Source: Heterotrichella gracilis (Eukaryota > Sar > Xanthophyceae > Tribonematales > Xanthonemataceae). Taken from it: a stretch of DNA of 42,577 bases. Shown here in pieces: positions 33,201 to 41,798 of this stretch. How positions within the stretch are numbered: position 1 is the first letter of the stretch; each line of letters starts with the position of its first letter. The stretch is taken from contig JAULBX010026230.1 of NCBI GenBank assembly GCA_032358255.1, positions 8,275 through 50,851 on the forward strand. The letters are read 5' to 3'. The notes under the pieces are model-generated. The model ran no database searches. It was not told where the DNA came from and saw nothing but the letters and a program-made list of their open reading frames with translations. The position numbers were made by a program, and so were the translations under genes.

Positions 33201-34218
33201 TTGACCAGGCGCGCGGTCACCATCACCCAGAACCCCTTCTCCTCAAAATACCTGGGAAAAGGAAAGGCAGGGGAGTTCTGACGCAAGGGATAAGGAGTAC
33301 CGTACAGTTTGATGAGCCCAGTTTTGCTAAAAAAACCGTCCTACACTAGTCCCCCTGTTGAGTCTGGGGTTGCCCAACGTCATGGGTGATGGTTGAAAGC
33401 CCAGCGCATAGACGCAGTTGTTGGGAAGTGAAATACTGTTACATTATTACAGAGTTGGTGCATCAGCACCTGTTTGACACAAGGTGTATGCCTGAAGATA
33501 GACTAAGATGATATGCGTGTGTGTTGTGCCATCGCCTGCGCTGGGTTCTGGGCGGTTTGCAGGGGTTTCTGGCGCCTGGTTAGGGTTTTCCGTGCAAATT
33601 TTACCTGTATATTCTCCAGAAGAACCTGTCGAGGTTTGGTATGGCCTCCCACTCATAGCTCTCAGACCCAAGGAGCTCTGGGGACTGCAGGTCGTCCTCG
33701 TTCAAACTGGGGGGGAGGGGAATTCGAATTGGGTTTGCTGGGGGAGGAGGGTAATTCTGTGGACCTCTAGGGTTGCAACCCAGAGCAACAAGGGAATGTG
33801 GGACACATTTTCTTCAAGCAGGGTGTCCTGACAACCTTTGTAAATAGCCTATATTTGTTGGTAGACTAGAAGGCGGCGGCTGCCAGCTGACGGGACACCT
33901 AGCGGATGTATGCGTTGACGTCGTCAATGTGGTTGAATGCTGTACCAGGTTGCGAACCCGACAGTGATAGGCTATTCCAGCAGCTATCAGTCGGGAAAAC
34001 TTTTTACAAAACCTCGAGTAAACTCAGTAGACAGTTATGCGTCCCACAGGGCATCCATTTCGTGTTGTCGCATATGCATGCATATACACATATAAATCGC
34101 TCTTGGCGAGCACCGCCCCGCAGCGCATAAATCCGCAGTAAGAGAGGTCGGAACCCTACCTGGCCAGCGAGTCGAACTGGGCCTCGGGGAGCAGCGGCTC
34201 CTGCTGTTGCCCGTCCAT
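27279..34218 (-). CDS. ATG9: Autophagy-related protein 9, lipid scramblase of the phagophore (12 exons)
   Basis: Exons: 34218-34160, 33706-33605, 33251-33089, 32768-32541, 32068-31794, 31506-31321, 30783-30604, 30272-30004, 29428-29298, 28855-28670, 28296-28033, 27719-27279. They give 2,484 nt and 827 aa with all phases agreeing. ATG9 is the only conserved integral membrane protein of the core autophagy machinery; it travels in small vesicles, seeds the phagophore and moves lipids between leaflets. Landmarks in order: NLDRFFWRIYRYFEEKGFW; SDPCIQEGTCD; KDLAEVKHFCNVKLGITE; TITWPEVARRMVE; IMRKENYLIGMLNKGVLAL; LTKTLEWNLYWCLLD; LREFNELPHYVSHR; GRNLVWWGATLGIVLAVSR; VAHTHWLPRHWR; FQYKALLFVEELASILLTPF; GVGHICSLSAFDFQRHGN; GKMEKSLITFAATYP. 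The N-terminus is short. The C-terminus (exons 11-12) is long, Pro/Gly-rich and disordered, ending EEEDYFL. The start is the only ATG in exon 1. Introns carry several exon-end echoes. Confidence 0.94.
29195..29270 (-). repeat. Copy of ATG9 exon 9 end
   Basis: After exon 9, the sense strand repeats FDFQRHGN and KYGAAATV up to AAG-GT. A CCC to TGT change creates a TGTAAGT string inside the copy. One synonymous and two replacement codon changes are seen in the aligned part. Confidence 0.88.
29550..29950 (-). repeat. Two decayed copies of ATG9 exon 8 end
   Basis: Segments at about 29786-29900 (ending CAG-GTGGGTGG in gene sense) and 29555-29600 repeat the part of exon 8 coding for ALLFVEELA and TPFVLYFSLPQCA. 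Both have stops. Confidence 0.8.
30300..30365 (-). repeat. Copy of ATG9 exon 8 start with acceptor
   Basis: In the preceding intron, the sense strand ATAG then GTGGGATCGCAGCCCTGGGC repeats the exon 8 start that encodes GATLGIVLAV. Confidence 0.8.
30840..30900 (-). repeat. Copy of ATG9 exon 7 start with acceptor
   Basis: This repeats the beginning of exon 7 (LNAS, then EHCIRQFP in place of EHYIRQFP) after a GCAG, with an indel. It lies upstream of exon 7 in gene sense. Confidence 0.8.
31185..31270 (-). repeat. Two copies of ATG9 exon 6 end
   Basis: Downstream of exon 6, the coding string for WKLRE-NELPHYVSH plus the AG-GTGAG donor is repeated once well. A second partial copy is immediately adjacent, beginning inside the first copy's donor. 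In the good copy, three of the four differences in the well-aligned part are synonymous. Confidence 0.88.
32095..32180 (-). repeat. Copy of ATG9 exon 5 start with acceptor
   Basis: Upstream of exon 5, the sense strand reads CCCCGCAG, then a diverged exon start ending in NEHDIVSQ (true exon: TEHDIVSR). Confidence 0.85.
32323..32401 (-). repeat. Copy of ATG9 exon 4 end with donor, mostly synonymous
   Basis: This 79-base segment in the intron after exon 4 repeats VKLGITERHIKTITWP and VARRMVE followed by GTGCG. It differs from the exon by seven bases, five synonymous and two replacing (Asn to Thr, Glu to Lys), with no indel. Adjacent intron sequence is duplicated too (about 32225-32300 against 32440-32515), so the unit is about 215 bases. 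Confidence 0.9.
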
Positions 34219-35037
34219 TGTCCCTCGCTCCGCACTCCCCCACGACAGTTTCCCCGGCTGGCCTACCCTCCCCTGCGCATGGGTGTATGCTTGCGGGCCC
34301 AAACGAGCTTCGCAATACTACTCCACGCAACCCTACATGGGAAGGAACTTCCAGCGACGGCAGCGCACGAATAGGTGTTGCGTTTGAGTGGCGTAAGCTC
34401 GGGGGAATGAGAATATGGGAAAGTTCAAACTTCGAACCAAAGAGTGGAGTGCAGGACTTAGGCTGTGTGGGCCATACAGTAGATCGGTGTCCTATGCGTC
34501 TGTCACAAGTGTCACGGTTGGGGGAGTTGGCTTTTTGTTTGGGACGCATGTCCCTCCCGCTGGGCCCCCCTGGCAGGGTATGTAATATCGCCACCGCACA
34601 AGGGAAGGGACCCGCGCCCAATTATGAGCTGCCACTGCAAAAGGTCTGAAGTTGCAACTACGTATAGTCGAGCCCGGCTGAAGGAATTGCCGTCAAGCGA
34701 GTGCTGGGGTCCTTAGACGTCACCCGCTACCAATTACCAATTTGGGTTCCATATGCATGCACGCACAGGGCATTAGGCTAGCTCCAATTGCTGCGCATTG
34801 GACTTGGAATAGCTCTTAACACAACCCAGTAACGAATCCCGGTACTGGACGAGACCTTGTAGTACTCAGCATCCCGAAACTGTGGCGGCACCCTTGGGAG
34901 GCATTCCACCGCATTGGCACTGGTTTCAGGGAGACTCTCAGAGCCCACCCTCGCAACCACCACATTATACCATCAGCAAACCAGCTGACAGCAAACACCT
35001 CTTGGGACAGACCCACCAGCCCACTTCCCCAGCACCC
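34219..35037. promoter_or_regulatory. Divergent intergenic interval between ATG9 and PGP synthase
   Basis: These 819 bases separate the two start codons of head-to-head genes and should hold both promoters. No core motif is convincing. The call rests on position only. Confidence 0.5.
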
Positions 35038-37547
35038 ATGGTGTCGATGGCACAGTCTTCGGTGTGGGGCAATACCCGCAGCCAGCAGCTGAACCACACC
35101 CGCAGCCACCACCACCGCCCCGCCGTTTCCCACTGCCCACCATCACCCTGCCAACCCATCCTCCAGTCGCACACATGCTTTGCACCCCTTGGCACCCACC
35201 CACCCACATGGAGACTGACCACCCCCGCTGTGGGGACCAGGGCAGGCCAGCTGTATCCCCGGGAGCAAAGAAAAAGGGCATCGCGGCCAAGGAGGGTAGC
35301 TTGCAGCAGTGGAGATGCGGCAGGCAAGGGACCTGAGGTGGGGTTTGATTTTTCAATCACATCAAATACCTGCGTATGTGTGCCAGGTCTAATGCTGTTG
35401 GCCGCCATGTATCATGGTATCAGTGACATCTACATCTGTATCATCAACGTGTACCTTGAGCCTGTCAGGCAATTTCAAACCCTAAACTTCTTATCACCAC
35501 ACCTGGTGCAGTGTCTGTCCTTGCCCATTGTACTAGTGTAGACTGCGCGTGAGAACGACAGTATCAAATCATTGGCTGCCAACGCTGTTTATGCACTGGT
35601 GCAGATCCTGACGTTACCTACCCTCCTCACCATCGGGCGGGTGCTGGCAATCCCCTTGCTGGTGGCAGGTGGGAATGTATGTGCATCCGCCATGTGGCGA
35701 CCTTCTGACGCAGTTAGCCTGTGTGCATCCTCCACGCGCATTCATCACGCCGCCATCCATCACATCCACCGATTTATGTCATGTGGCACCGCGGGTAATG
35801 TGCAGCAGTCATCTTCAGTGCAAGCGTCATGTGGCGCATTTGTCCACCCGCCAATTGGCGCCATGAGGCACCGGTGGCCATCGTGCATCCTCCATGTGGC
35901 GCCATCCGCCAGTGCATCCCGTCCCGTACCCCGCCACCGCATGCATTCGCCATACATGTAACATGGACGAAGCCTGTGGACACAGGCTTGCTCCATCTGG
36001 ACACTTTCTTCTCAAACTTCGCCCCACACATACCTTTGCTCTGCAGTGTGGTATTGCGCCGCAGCCAGCCTGAGCGCTTTAAACCCTACATATTGACTAA
36101 AACCTACCCCCTGCCGCAGTCTGGTATTGCACCCCTGAGAGCCAGCGCGCCCTAATCGCCACCGTGACCTTCGTCCTTGCATCCCTCACAGACTTCCTGG
36201 ATGGCTACCTGGCAAGGAAGATGGTAGGGAAGGGCAGGAACCCCGGAGACACCTTTCTGCCACATGAGATCTGCCCACGTGTCATCAGCCGCCTGTCAAA
36301 CCCTAAATCTAAAGTCCTCGACCCTAAACTCCATTGCCCTACCCCGTGAAGGACCTGATGACCCGGTTTGGTGCCCTTTTGGACCCCATGACGAAAACCC
36401 TAAACCCTAAGCCCCCTTGCCCTATCCTGTGCAGAATCTGATGACCCGGTTTGGCGCCTTTTTGGACCCCGTGGCTGACAAGCTGATGGTGTGCACTGTG
36501 CTGGTGCTGCTGTGCACTCGAGCGCCCTCCCTAGGCTGGCTGGCAGGGAACCAGTGGCTCATACCCCTGGCAACCACTGGTAGGTATAGTAAACATCCCC
36601 TGGGATGGGGGATACCCATCCACCTGTTGTTGTTGGGCTGTAACTGGTTGGGCTGTTTAGGGTTTAGGGTTTGTGACCGCTGTGGCTGCAGGACTGTTGA
36701 CATGTAGGATAGGGAGCTTGATAGTAGGGCTTGTGGGGGTATGCAGATTGTAACCGTGGCTGCATATTACAATAGATTAAGTTAATAATGTATAAATTAC
36801 ATTATTATTGTGCAGTGATTGTTGGGCGTGAGATCAGCATGTCTGCCCTGCGCGAGCTGGCGGCCTCATTGGGTGGCGAGGCGTATGGCAAGGTGGCTGT
36901 CAGCAAGATGGGCAAGTGGAAGACAGCCAGCCAGGTGAGGGAAGCACTTGTGGGGGTGAGGGGAGGGGCATGCATGGTGCATTGCACAGGGCGCATTCAA
37001 CAGGGTTAATTACTGAGATATGTAGCATGGAACGGGTGTGTCATGAGGGGAAGATAGACCAGCTTGTTTGTCGATGGCGCTGTCATGTTTACAACCGAAT
37101 CACACCACTTCACCCTCAGGCCATCACATAATACAGTCCTGTACCGACAGTCCTCCCCTTTGTCTCCCCTGGCAGATGGCCTTCCACACCCTGCTATTCC
37201 TCACATTATGAATAGGAGAATAGAGAAATGTGCTGTTTAGTCCCCTGCCGATATCCTCCTCGTCCTCCCCAGAGGGCCTTCCACACCCTGCCACTTCTCA
37301 CATAGGATAGTAAAATTGTGTCATTGTCTTATTTAGGGTCCCTGCCAATACCCTCCTTTTCCTCTCCTTGCAGATGGCCTCCCTCACGCTCCTGCTGCTC
37401 ACATGCGGACCCCTGCCATGGACGATGCCCTGCGCCGCCGCCACAGCCGCCGCCAACGCAGGTGCTGCGCTGCTGCTGGTAGCCACCTGGCTCACCGCGC
37501 TGTCATTGGCTGACTACCTGCGCGCTCTGTGGCCATACATGGGTTGA
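35038..37547 (+). CDS. CDP-diacylglycerol--glycerol-3-phosphate 3-phosphatidyltransferase (PGP synthase), plastid-type (6 exons)
   Basis: Exons: 35038-35337, 35605-35668, 36120-36223, 36435-36579, 36816-36934, 37374-37547. They give 906 nt and 301 aa with all phases matching. The enzyme joins CDP-diacylglycerol and glycerol-3-phosphate, making phosphatidylglycerophosphate, the committed step to phosphatidylglycerol, which is essential in thylakoid membranes. The complete CDP-alcohol phosphotransferase signature spans the exon 3/4 junction: DFLDGYLAR, eight residues, then GAFLDPVAD. Other family features are LTLPTLLTIGRVLAIPLL at the first helix and VIVGREISMSALRELAA. Exon 1 (100 codons) is rich in Ser, Thr, His, Pro and Arg and poor in acidic residues before GKGPE, fitting a plastid transit peptide; a mitochondrial presequence is also possible. 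The start is the first in-frame ATG of exon 1; an ATG four codons... in the same exon (MVSM) is equally possible. Introns carry copies of exon starts. Confidence 0.93.
36035..36080 (+). repeat. Copy of PGP synthase exon 3 start with acceptor
   Basis: CTCTGCAG then TGTGGTATTGCGCCGCAGCC repeats the true exon 3 start (CCGCAG, TCTGGTATTGCACC) about 80 bases downstream. It is followed by AAACCCTA. Confidence 0.85.
36345..36395 (+). repeat. Copy of PGP synthase exon 4 start
   Basis: CTGATGACCCGGTTTGGTGC and TTTTGGACCCC repeat the catalytic-motif-coding start of exon 4, 80 bases before the true one. The acceptor CAG has become AAGG and the copy ends in a Met-Thr-Lys run, not Val-Ala-Asp. Confidence 0.85.
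37155..37312 (+). repeat. Two copies of PGP synthase exon 6 start with acceptors
   Basis: CCCCTGGCAG-ATGGCCTTCCACACCC (37157-37210) and TCCTCCCCAG-AGGGCCTTCCACACC (37250-37305) repeat the true junction TTGCAG-ATGGCCTCCCTCACGC at 37374. Both keep AG and a pyrimidine tract. The first would read MAFHTLLFLTL then stop, so its use would truncate the enzyme. Confidence 0.88.
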
Positions 37548-38081
37548 GGGGGAGCATGTTGTTTTTGAAGAAAATGATGTGTGTCCTGACGTCCTATTCA
37601 CTGCCGTTGGTTGCTGCCCTGTGCAACCACCACCACTGGTGCTGCAACGGTGCTGCTTGCAACCTTATGGCTGCCATTGTTGTATGCATATGACATTGAC
37701 AAGGATTGCTGCAGGTCTTGCCGGCAATCTTTACACAATTGTTTGCTTGACAAGCAGTCAAAGTTTCGCGGTCTGGGCATGCCGCCAAGCCACATGTGCC
37801 CATGCACTTTTGCTGACGCACAATTGATACGTCGCCGTGGTGACACCAAGTGACTCAATACATGGTGACGTAGCTGGTAAGAGTTGTCACACAAAAGTCT
37901 GCAGTAAGTCAGAATAAGAAGCAAGTGAAAAAATAGTAAAAACGTGTAAAAAATATTTAACTGCTGACAAATGATAAAAATGTGTAACAAATATTAAACT
38001 GCTGACATTGTCTCAATGGCACCATGCTATAAACTTATGCTGCCTTACTCTTGTGTGAAAGAGTTTTCCTTCTTTCCTTCT
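37548..38081. other. Convergent 3' interval with an AT-rich direct repeat
   Basis: Between the stops of PGP synthase (+) and glycosyltransferase 1 (-) there is no gene. At about 37930-38010 an AT-rich unit is present twice (AAAAACGTGTAAAAAATATT / AAAAATGTGTAACAAATATT, each followed by an AACTGCTGACA string), probably within overlapping 3' untranslated regions. Confidence 0.6.
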
Positions 38082-39209
38082 TCACGCCCTTGGGGCTTGC
38101 TTTCTTTCCCTTATCTGCTTTCTTTTGTCACTGGCAAAGTTTGTAAAGTTATATATTTGGCCAAGGTTGTGCCAGTGAATGAGGACGCAGTGCCCGGGGA
38201 CCCCCAGGTGCGGCGTGGACTCTTTCCCCTCCACATAAGTTGCCATCGTGTCGCCCGCTGACAGCTCAGCACGGCAATGCCAAAAAGGGTGCAACCACCC
38301 ATTCCTGAAAAACGGCAAACTCGGCTCCCACCTGACCGTCTTGCCCAGCGCCCACTGGTTATTCACCTTCACATCGCCGCTGGTGCATATGCATAAGAAT
38401 CGCTGCCAAAAACGTACGAAAGCTGGGCTCTTCTTGTAAAGAATAACGCCTCCATTGTACATATAGCTGGTTTCATGCGCACAGGTGGGCACATGGCAAG
38501 CAGGGTATACGCCTACCAAGTCATACCCAGCAATGAGGGAGGTCAAGTAGGTGTCTGAAAACAAGTCCTTGCCCTTGTAGTAAGGGTTGAAAACAGTATC
38601 CCCGTCGAGCATCAGCGATATGTCATATGGAGACTGCTGCAACGCGTATGCCCTGAGGAGCATCTTCAGCTTCCAGCACTGTGCTTCCTCACCCTTGGCG
38701 CTATCCAGTTTCCACTCTTCACACGACGCCCCTTGCTGGATGCGCCCTACCAGTGATCTGTCACCCACGCTGTCGCTTGGAGGGAGGGCAACTTGCTGAA
38801 TGTTGACGCCCTTGAACAAGGGTATGCCCCTCAAAACCTTATCCGAGATCTCATCAAGTACCAAGATGGTAATGTTCACAGGGTGCGAAGCCACTCTTTT
38901 TAACGATGCAACAGACGTCTTCAGTTCTGCCAAGCGGCTTCCGGTGAAGTTGCCAAAAGCGCCATAGACCACCCCCGATGTCAGGGCAGGCTGAGCGTTC
39001 CAGCGCAGGTTGTTGGTGTATATAGAGACAGAGGACAAGTAGTCGTCGCTGCCTAATGCTGCCTCGCAAGACGACGGCAGGTTGGACGCGTAGTCCTGCC
39101 CAGCGATCGCGTAGTTGAAGTTTGAGGCAGTAAACCCTACTGCACAGATGACCCACAGCAAAAGACCCCTGGGCCGCTGGGACCCATTTGGAAACAGACT
39201 GGGACCCAT
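38082..39209 (-). CDS. Putative type II membrane glycosyltransferase 1 (GT-A fold, intronless)
   Basis: A single open frame of 375 aa. A short basic N-terminus (RPRG) precedes one hydrophobic anchor (LLLWVICAVGFTASNF), and the rest should face the Golgi lumen. The central LMLDGDTVFNPYY carries a DxD motif, the metal/nucleotide-sugar site of GT-A enzymes. It is followed by PAC.VPTCAHETSYMYNGGV and SPAFVRFWQRF, a Y-NGG-ILY / F-W-F arrangement like that of GT8/GT77-type transferases, then NNQWAL and HWHN near the C-terminus as possible metal or acceptor residues. Two N-x-S/T sites occur early. The sugar donor and acceptor are unknown. The start is the first ATG; a 24-base direct repeat of ATGGGTCCCAG overlaps it, the second copy out of frame. 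It is a tandem paralog of the next gene. Confidence 0.8.
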   Translation of the reverse strand: MGPSLFPNGSQRPRGLLLWVICAVGFTASNFNYAIAGQDYASNLPSSCEAALGSDDYLSSVSIYTNNLRWNAQPALTSGVVYGAFGNFTGSRLAELKTSVASLKRVASHPVNITILVLDEISDKVLRGIPLFKGVNIQQVALPPSDSVGDRSLVGRIQQGASCEEWKLDSAKGEEAQCWKLKMLLRAYALQQSPYDISLMLDGDTVFNPYYKGKDLFSDTYLTSLIAGYDLVGVYPACHVPTCAHETSYMYNGGVILYKKSPAFVRFWQRFLCICTSGDVKVNNQWALGKTVRWEPSLPFFRNGWLHPFWHCRAELSAGDTMATYVEGKESTPHLGVPGHCVLIHWHNLGQIYNFTNFASDKRKQIRERKQAPRA

Positions 39210-40475
39210 TTGAAAACAGGAGGCATCAACTTCTGACGGACCGCGTTATCCACCAAGAAATAGAGGGGCAAGGGCTTGCATAGAACCTGCAGGGAGCATG
39301 CATGCATAAAGATGCATGCATTCAGTCAAAAATGAAAAAACAAAATCTACATTTATTTAATATTCGGTAAATCGGAAGAGTTTCTTGAAAATCAGAAATG
39401 TAGCTGTACCAGTGCTTTCAGAAGACAGTCCAGTTGTGCGAGGAATCTCACATGTCTCAGGTCTTATCGATATCGACCTTTTACACTGCCATGCTACTAC
39501 ATTGAGTGAAACTACGGTATTGGCCGTCACGATTTTCAATACATCAAGCACGTTGTGGAATAAGAAGAAACTGAAAGAAAACAGGCGCCAAGGCGTAAAT
39601 AAGGGGGCATAGCAACCACGCATAGCCCTCAAATCAAGTCAGTCAGGGCACCCGTCCCTTGGAGGGAAAAAGGTTGTGGTGGGGGGAGTGGTGGCTGTGG
39701 TGGGGCAGTGGAGGTAACGACTCACCCTCTGGGAATAAGGAATGGCGAATAAGGGGTGGAAATAAGGCGTGGCGAAGGCAGGGTGCGATGGAACAGGAGT
39801 GGTCGGCAAAACAACTGAGGTGGGAGCACTAGGAATAACAGGGGCAATGACGGGGGATGGGGAAGCACTAGAGGCAGAGCTGCTGACATAAAATCTGGGT
39901 GGGTTGTGACAAAAAGAGGAATACCAATTTTGTGCCGACCCGCCAATACATCATACATGTTGTGACTGCCAAATGATAGCTGTTCCCAACCGTTGTCTGG
40001 AGCTCTGGGCAAAATTGAAGGCATTTTGCTCAGCACTAACATCAACAATGTGACAATTACGTCAAAGATCCTAGCATACGCGGCTGTCGCATGCCACACA
40101 CCCACACCCACAACCACAACCATGCCCACACGCTGCGGCGCTGACCACGGTAAGCAAGTGAAACTGAAAGGGGATGGCCAAGCAGCAAGACATTTGGCAA
40201 ACACGCAAAACAGGTGGGGGACACCTAGGGGGGCTGGGGAGCGCAAAACAGAGTCCAAATATTCCACCTTTCTTCCTACAGTCTGGTACCTTTAATGTGA
40301 TACTGACGAAGCTGATAAAAGTTGTTATAAACAATGTTGTAATGTATCAGAATGAATCGCAAGAAAAAAGCTGTAAACAAGTGTACCCCTTGCCAGTGAC
40401 AACTGTACACACTTGGTGACAGGGGGGCGGGAAAAATGGTACACACCTACTGACAGTGGCACACTGGCAACCAAG
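39210..40475. other. Intergenic between the two glycosyltransferases
   Basis: No gene is supported. A 181-codon minus-strand open frame (39722-40267) is dominated by low-complexity Pro/Leu/Val sequence. The segment 39555-39640 is a dispersed repeat. Confidence 0.55.
39555..39640. repeat. Short dispersed repeat, copy 2
   Basis: Resembles 26640-26740: both contain GCGCCAA/CGCCAAA, AAGGCGT/GAGGCGT and GGCATAGCAAC.ACC. On the minus strand both would read C-Y-A-LFTP, which is what made the similarity visible. Confidence 0.55.
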
Positions 40476-41798
40476 TCAAAAATTGTATTTTTTGTCAAGG
40501 CCGTGCCAGTGAATCAAGACGCAGTGCCCGGGCACCCCCAGGTGTGGCGTTGACTCTTTCTTGTCTATATACATTGCCATCATGTCGCCCGCAGCTAGCT
40601 TGGCGCGGCAGTGCCAAAATGGGTGAAACCATCCATTCCTGAAAAAAGGCAAGCTAGGCTCCCACCTGACAGTTGCACCCAGCGCCCACTGGTTATTATA
40701 CTTCAATTGGCCGCTGGTGCATATGCACAAGAAACGCTGCCAAAACCGCACAAACGCTGGGCTCTTCTTGTATATGAAAGCGCCCCCAGTGTACATGTTG
40801 CCCGATTCGTGGCCACAGGTGGGCTTGAAGCAAGCAGGGTAGGCGCCCACCTGTGCAGCACACAAGGGGGTCAAGCCTGCTGTCATCACTGCAAAGTAGG
40901 GTTTGTGATTGGGGATGGTTGGGTGGGTCTTCTTGTCGCCCCATGCCAGGTGATGCGAAGCACTGTACGCAGTTTTCAAATTTCAGCAATTGAGGCAGTG
41001 CTTGTGCAAAATTGTAAAGGGCCGTGTGCTGTTTGCAGGACAAGGAATTGCTGCGTCTACATGACTGTGTGCCTGCATCATGGCCAGCACTACAAATGCA
41101 TGTACTGCTTGGGTATCCACCAAGTCATACCCCTTAACGAGGGAGTTCAGGTATGTGTCTGAAAAAAGCTTGTTCTTGTAGTAAGGGTTGAAAACAGTGT
41201 CTCCGTCCAGCATCAGCGATATGTCATACGGAGACTGCAGCAACGAGTATGCCCTGAGCAGCATTTTGAGCTTCCAACACTGCGCCTCCTCGCCTTTGGC
41301 GCTATCCAGCTTCCACTCTTCACACGATGTGGCTTGTTGAAGCCGCTGGATCAATGAATTGTCACCCACGCTGTCGCTTGGTGGTAGGACAACTTGCTGA
41401 AAGTTGACCCCATGCTGGAACAAGGGAATTTCGCTCAGTACGTGAGCCGAAACCTCGTCCAAGACCATGATGGTGACATTGGCAGGACGGGACGCCACTT
41501 GTTTCAAAGATGCAATAGAAGTCGTCAGTTCTGCCAAGCGCGTTCCAGTGTAGTTGCCAAAAGCGACATAGACCACGCCCGATGTCAGATTAGGCTGCGC
41601 GTTCCAAATTATATTGTTGGTGTATATGGAGACGGAGGAAACGTGGTCATCGCTGCCTAACGCTGCTTCACAAGACGACGGCAGGCTGGACGCGTAGTCC
41701 TGCCCAGCGATTGCGTAAACGAAGTTCCAGATTGTAACACTTAGTGCGAAGATGATCCAGAGCGAATTTCCCCGGGGTCGCAAAACACTGCGACACAT
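40476..41798 (-). CDS. Putative type II membrane glycosyltransferase 2 (paralog of 1, one intron)
   Basis: Exons: 41798-41121 and 40850-40476. They give 1,053 nt and 350 aa. It is closely similar to the neighbouring glycosyltransferase along its length: AGQDYASSLPSSCEAALGSD, SCEEWKLDSAKGEEAQCWKL, LMLDGDTVFNPYY, SPAFVRFWQRFLCICTSG, HLGVPGHCVLIHWH. The DxD metal site is intact. The C-terminus stops at KKYNF, lacking the basic tail of paralog 1. The intron falls exactly between Leu and Val of YDLVGAYPAC, where paralog 1 is uninterrupted. I start at the ATG (41798) that aligns with paralog 1, ahead of the anchor LWIIFALSVTIWNFVYA; an in-frame ATG at 41933 would add 45 residues. Function is inferred from the fold motif only. 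Confidence 0.8.

Noticed and set aside
15130..36670. TTTAGGG/CCCTAAA strings as evidence of a true telomere or an internal telomeric tract
   Set aside because: The strings are short, degenerate, on both strands and scattered through introns between intact genes, so the window is not a chromosome end.
39722..40267. 181-codon minus-strand frame between the glycosyltransferases
   Set aside because: Dominated by low-complexity Pro/Leu/Val runs from simple repeats; no domain seen. A decayed gene fragment cannot be excluded.
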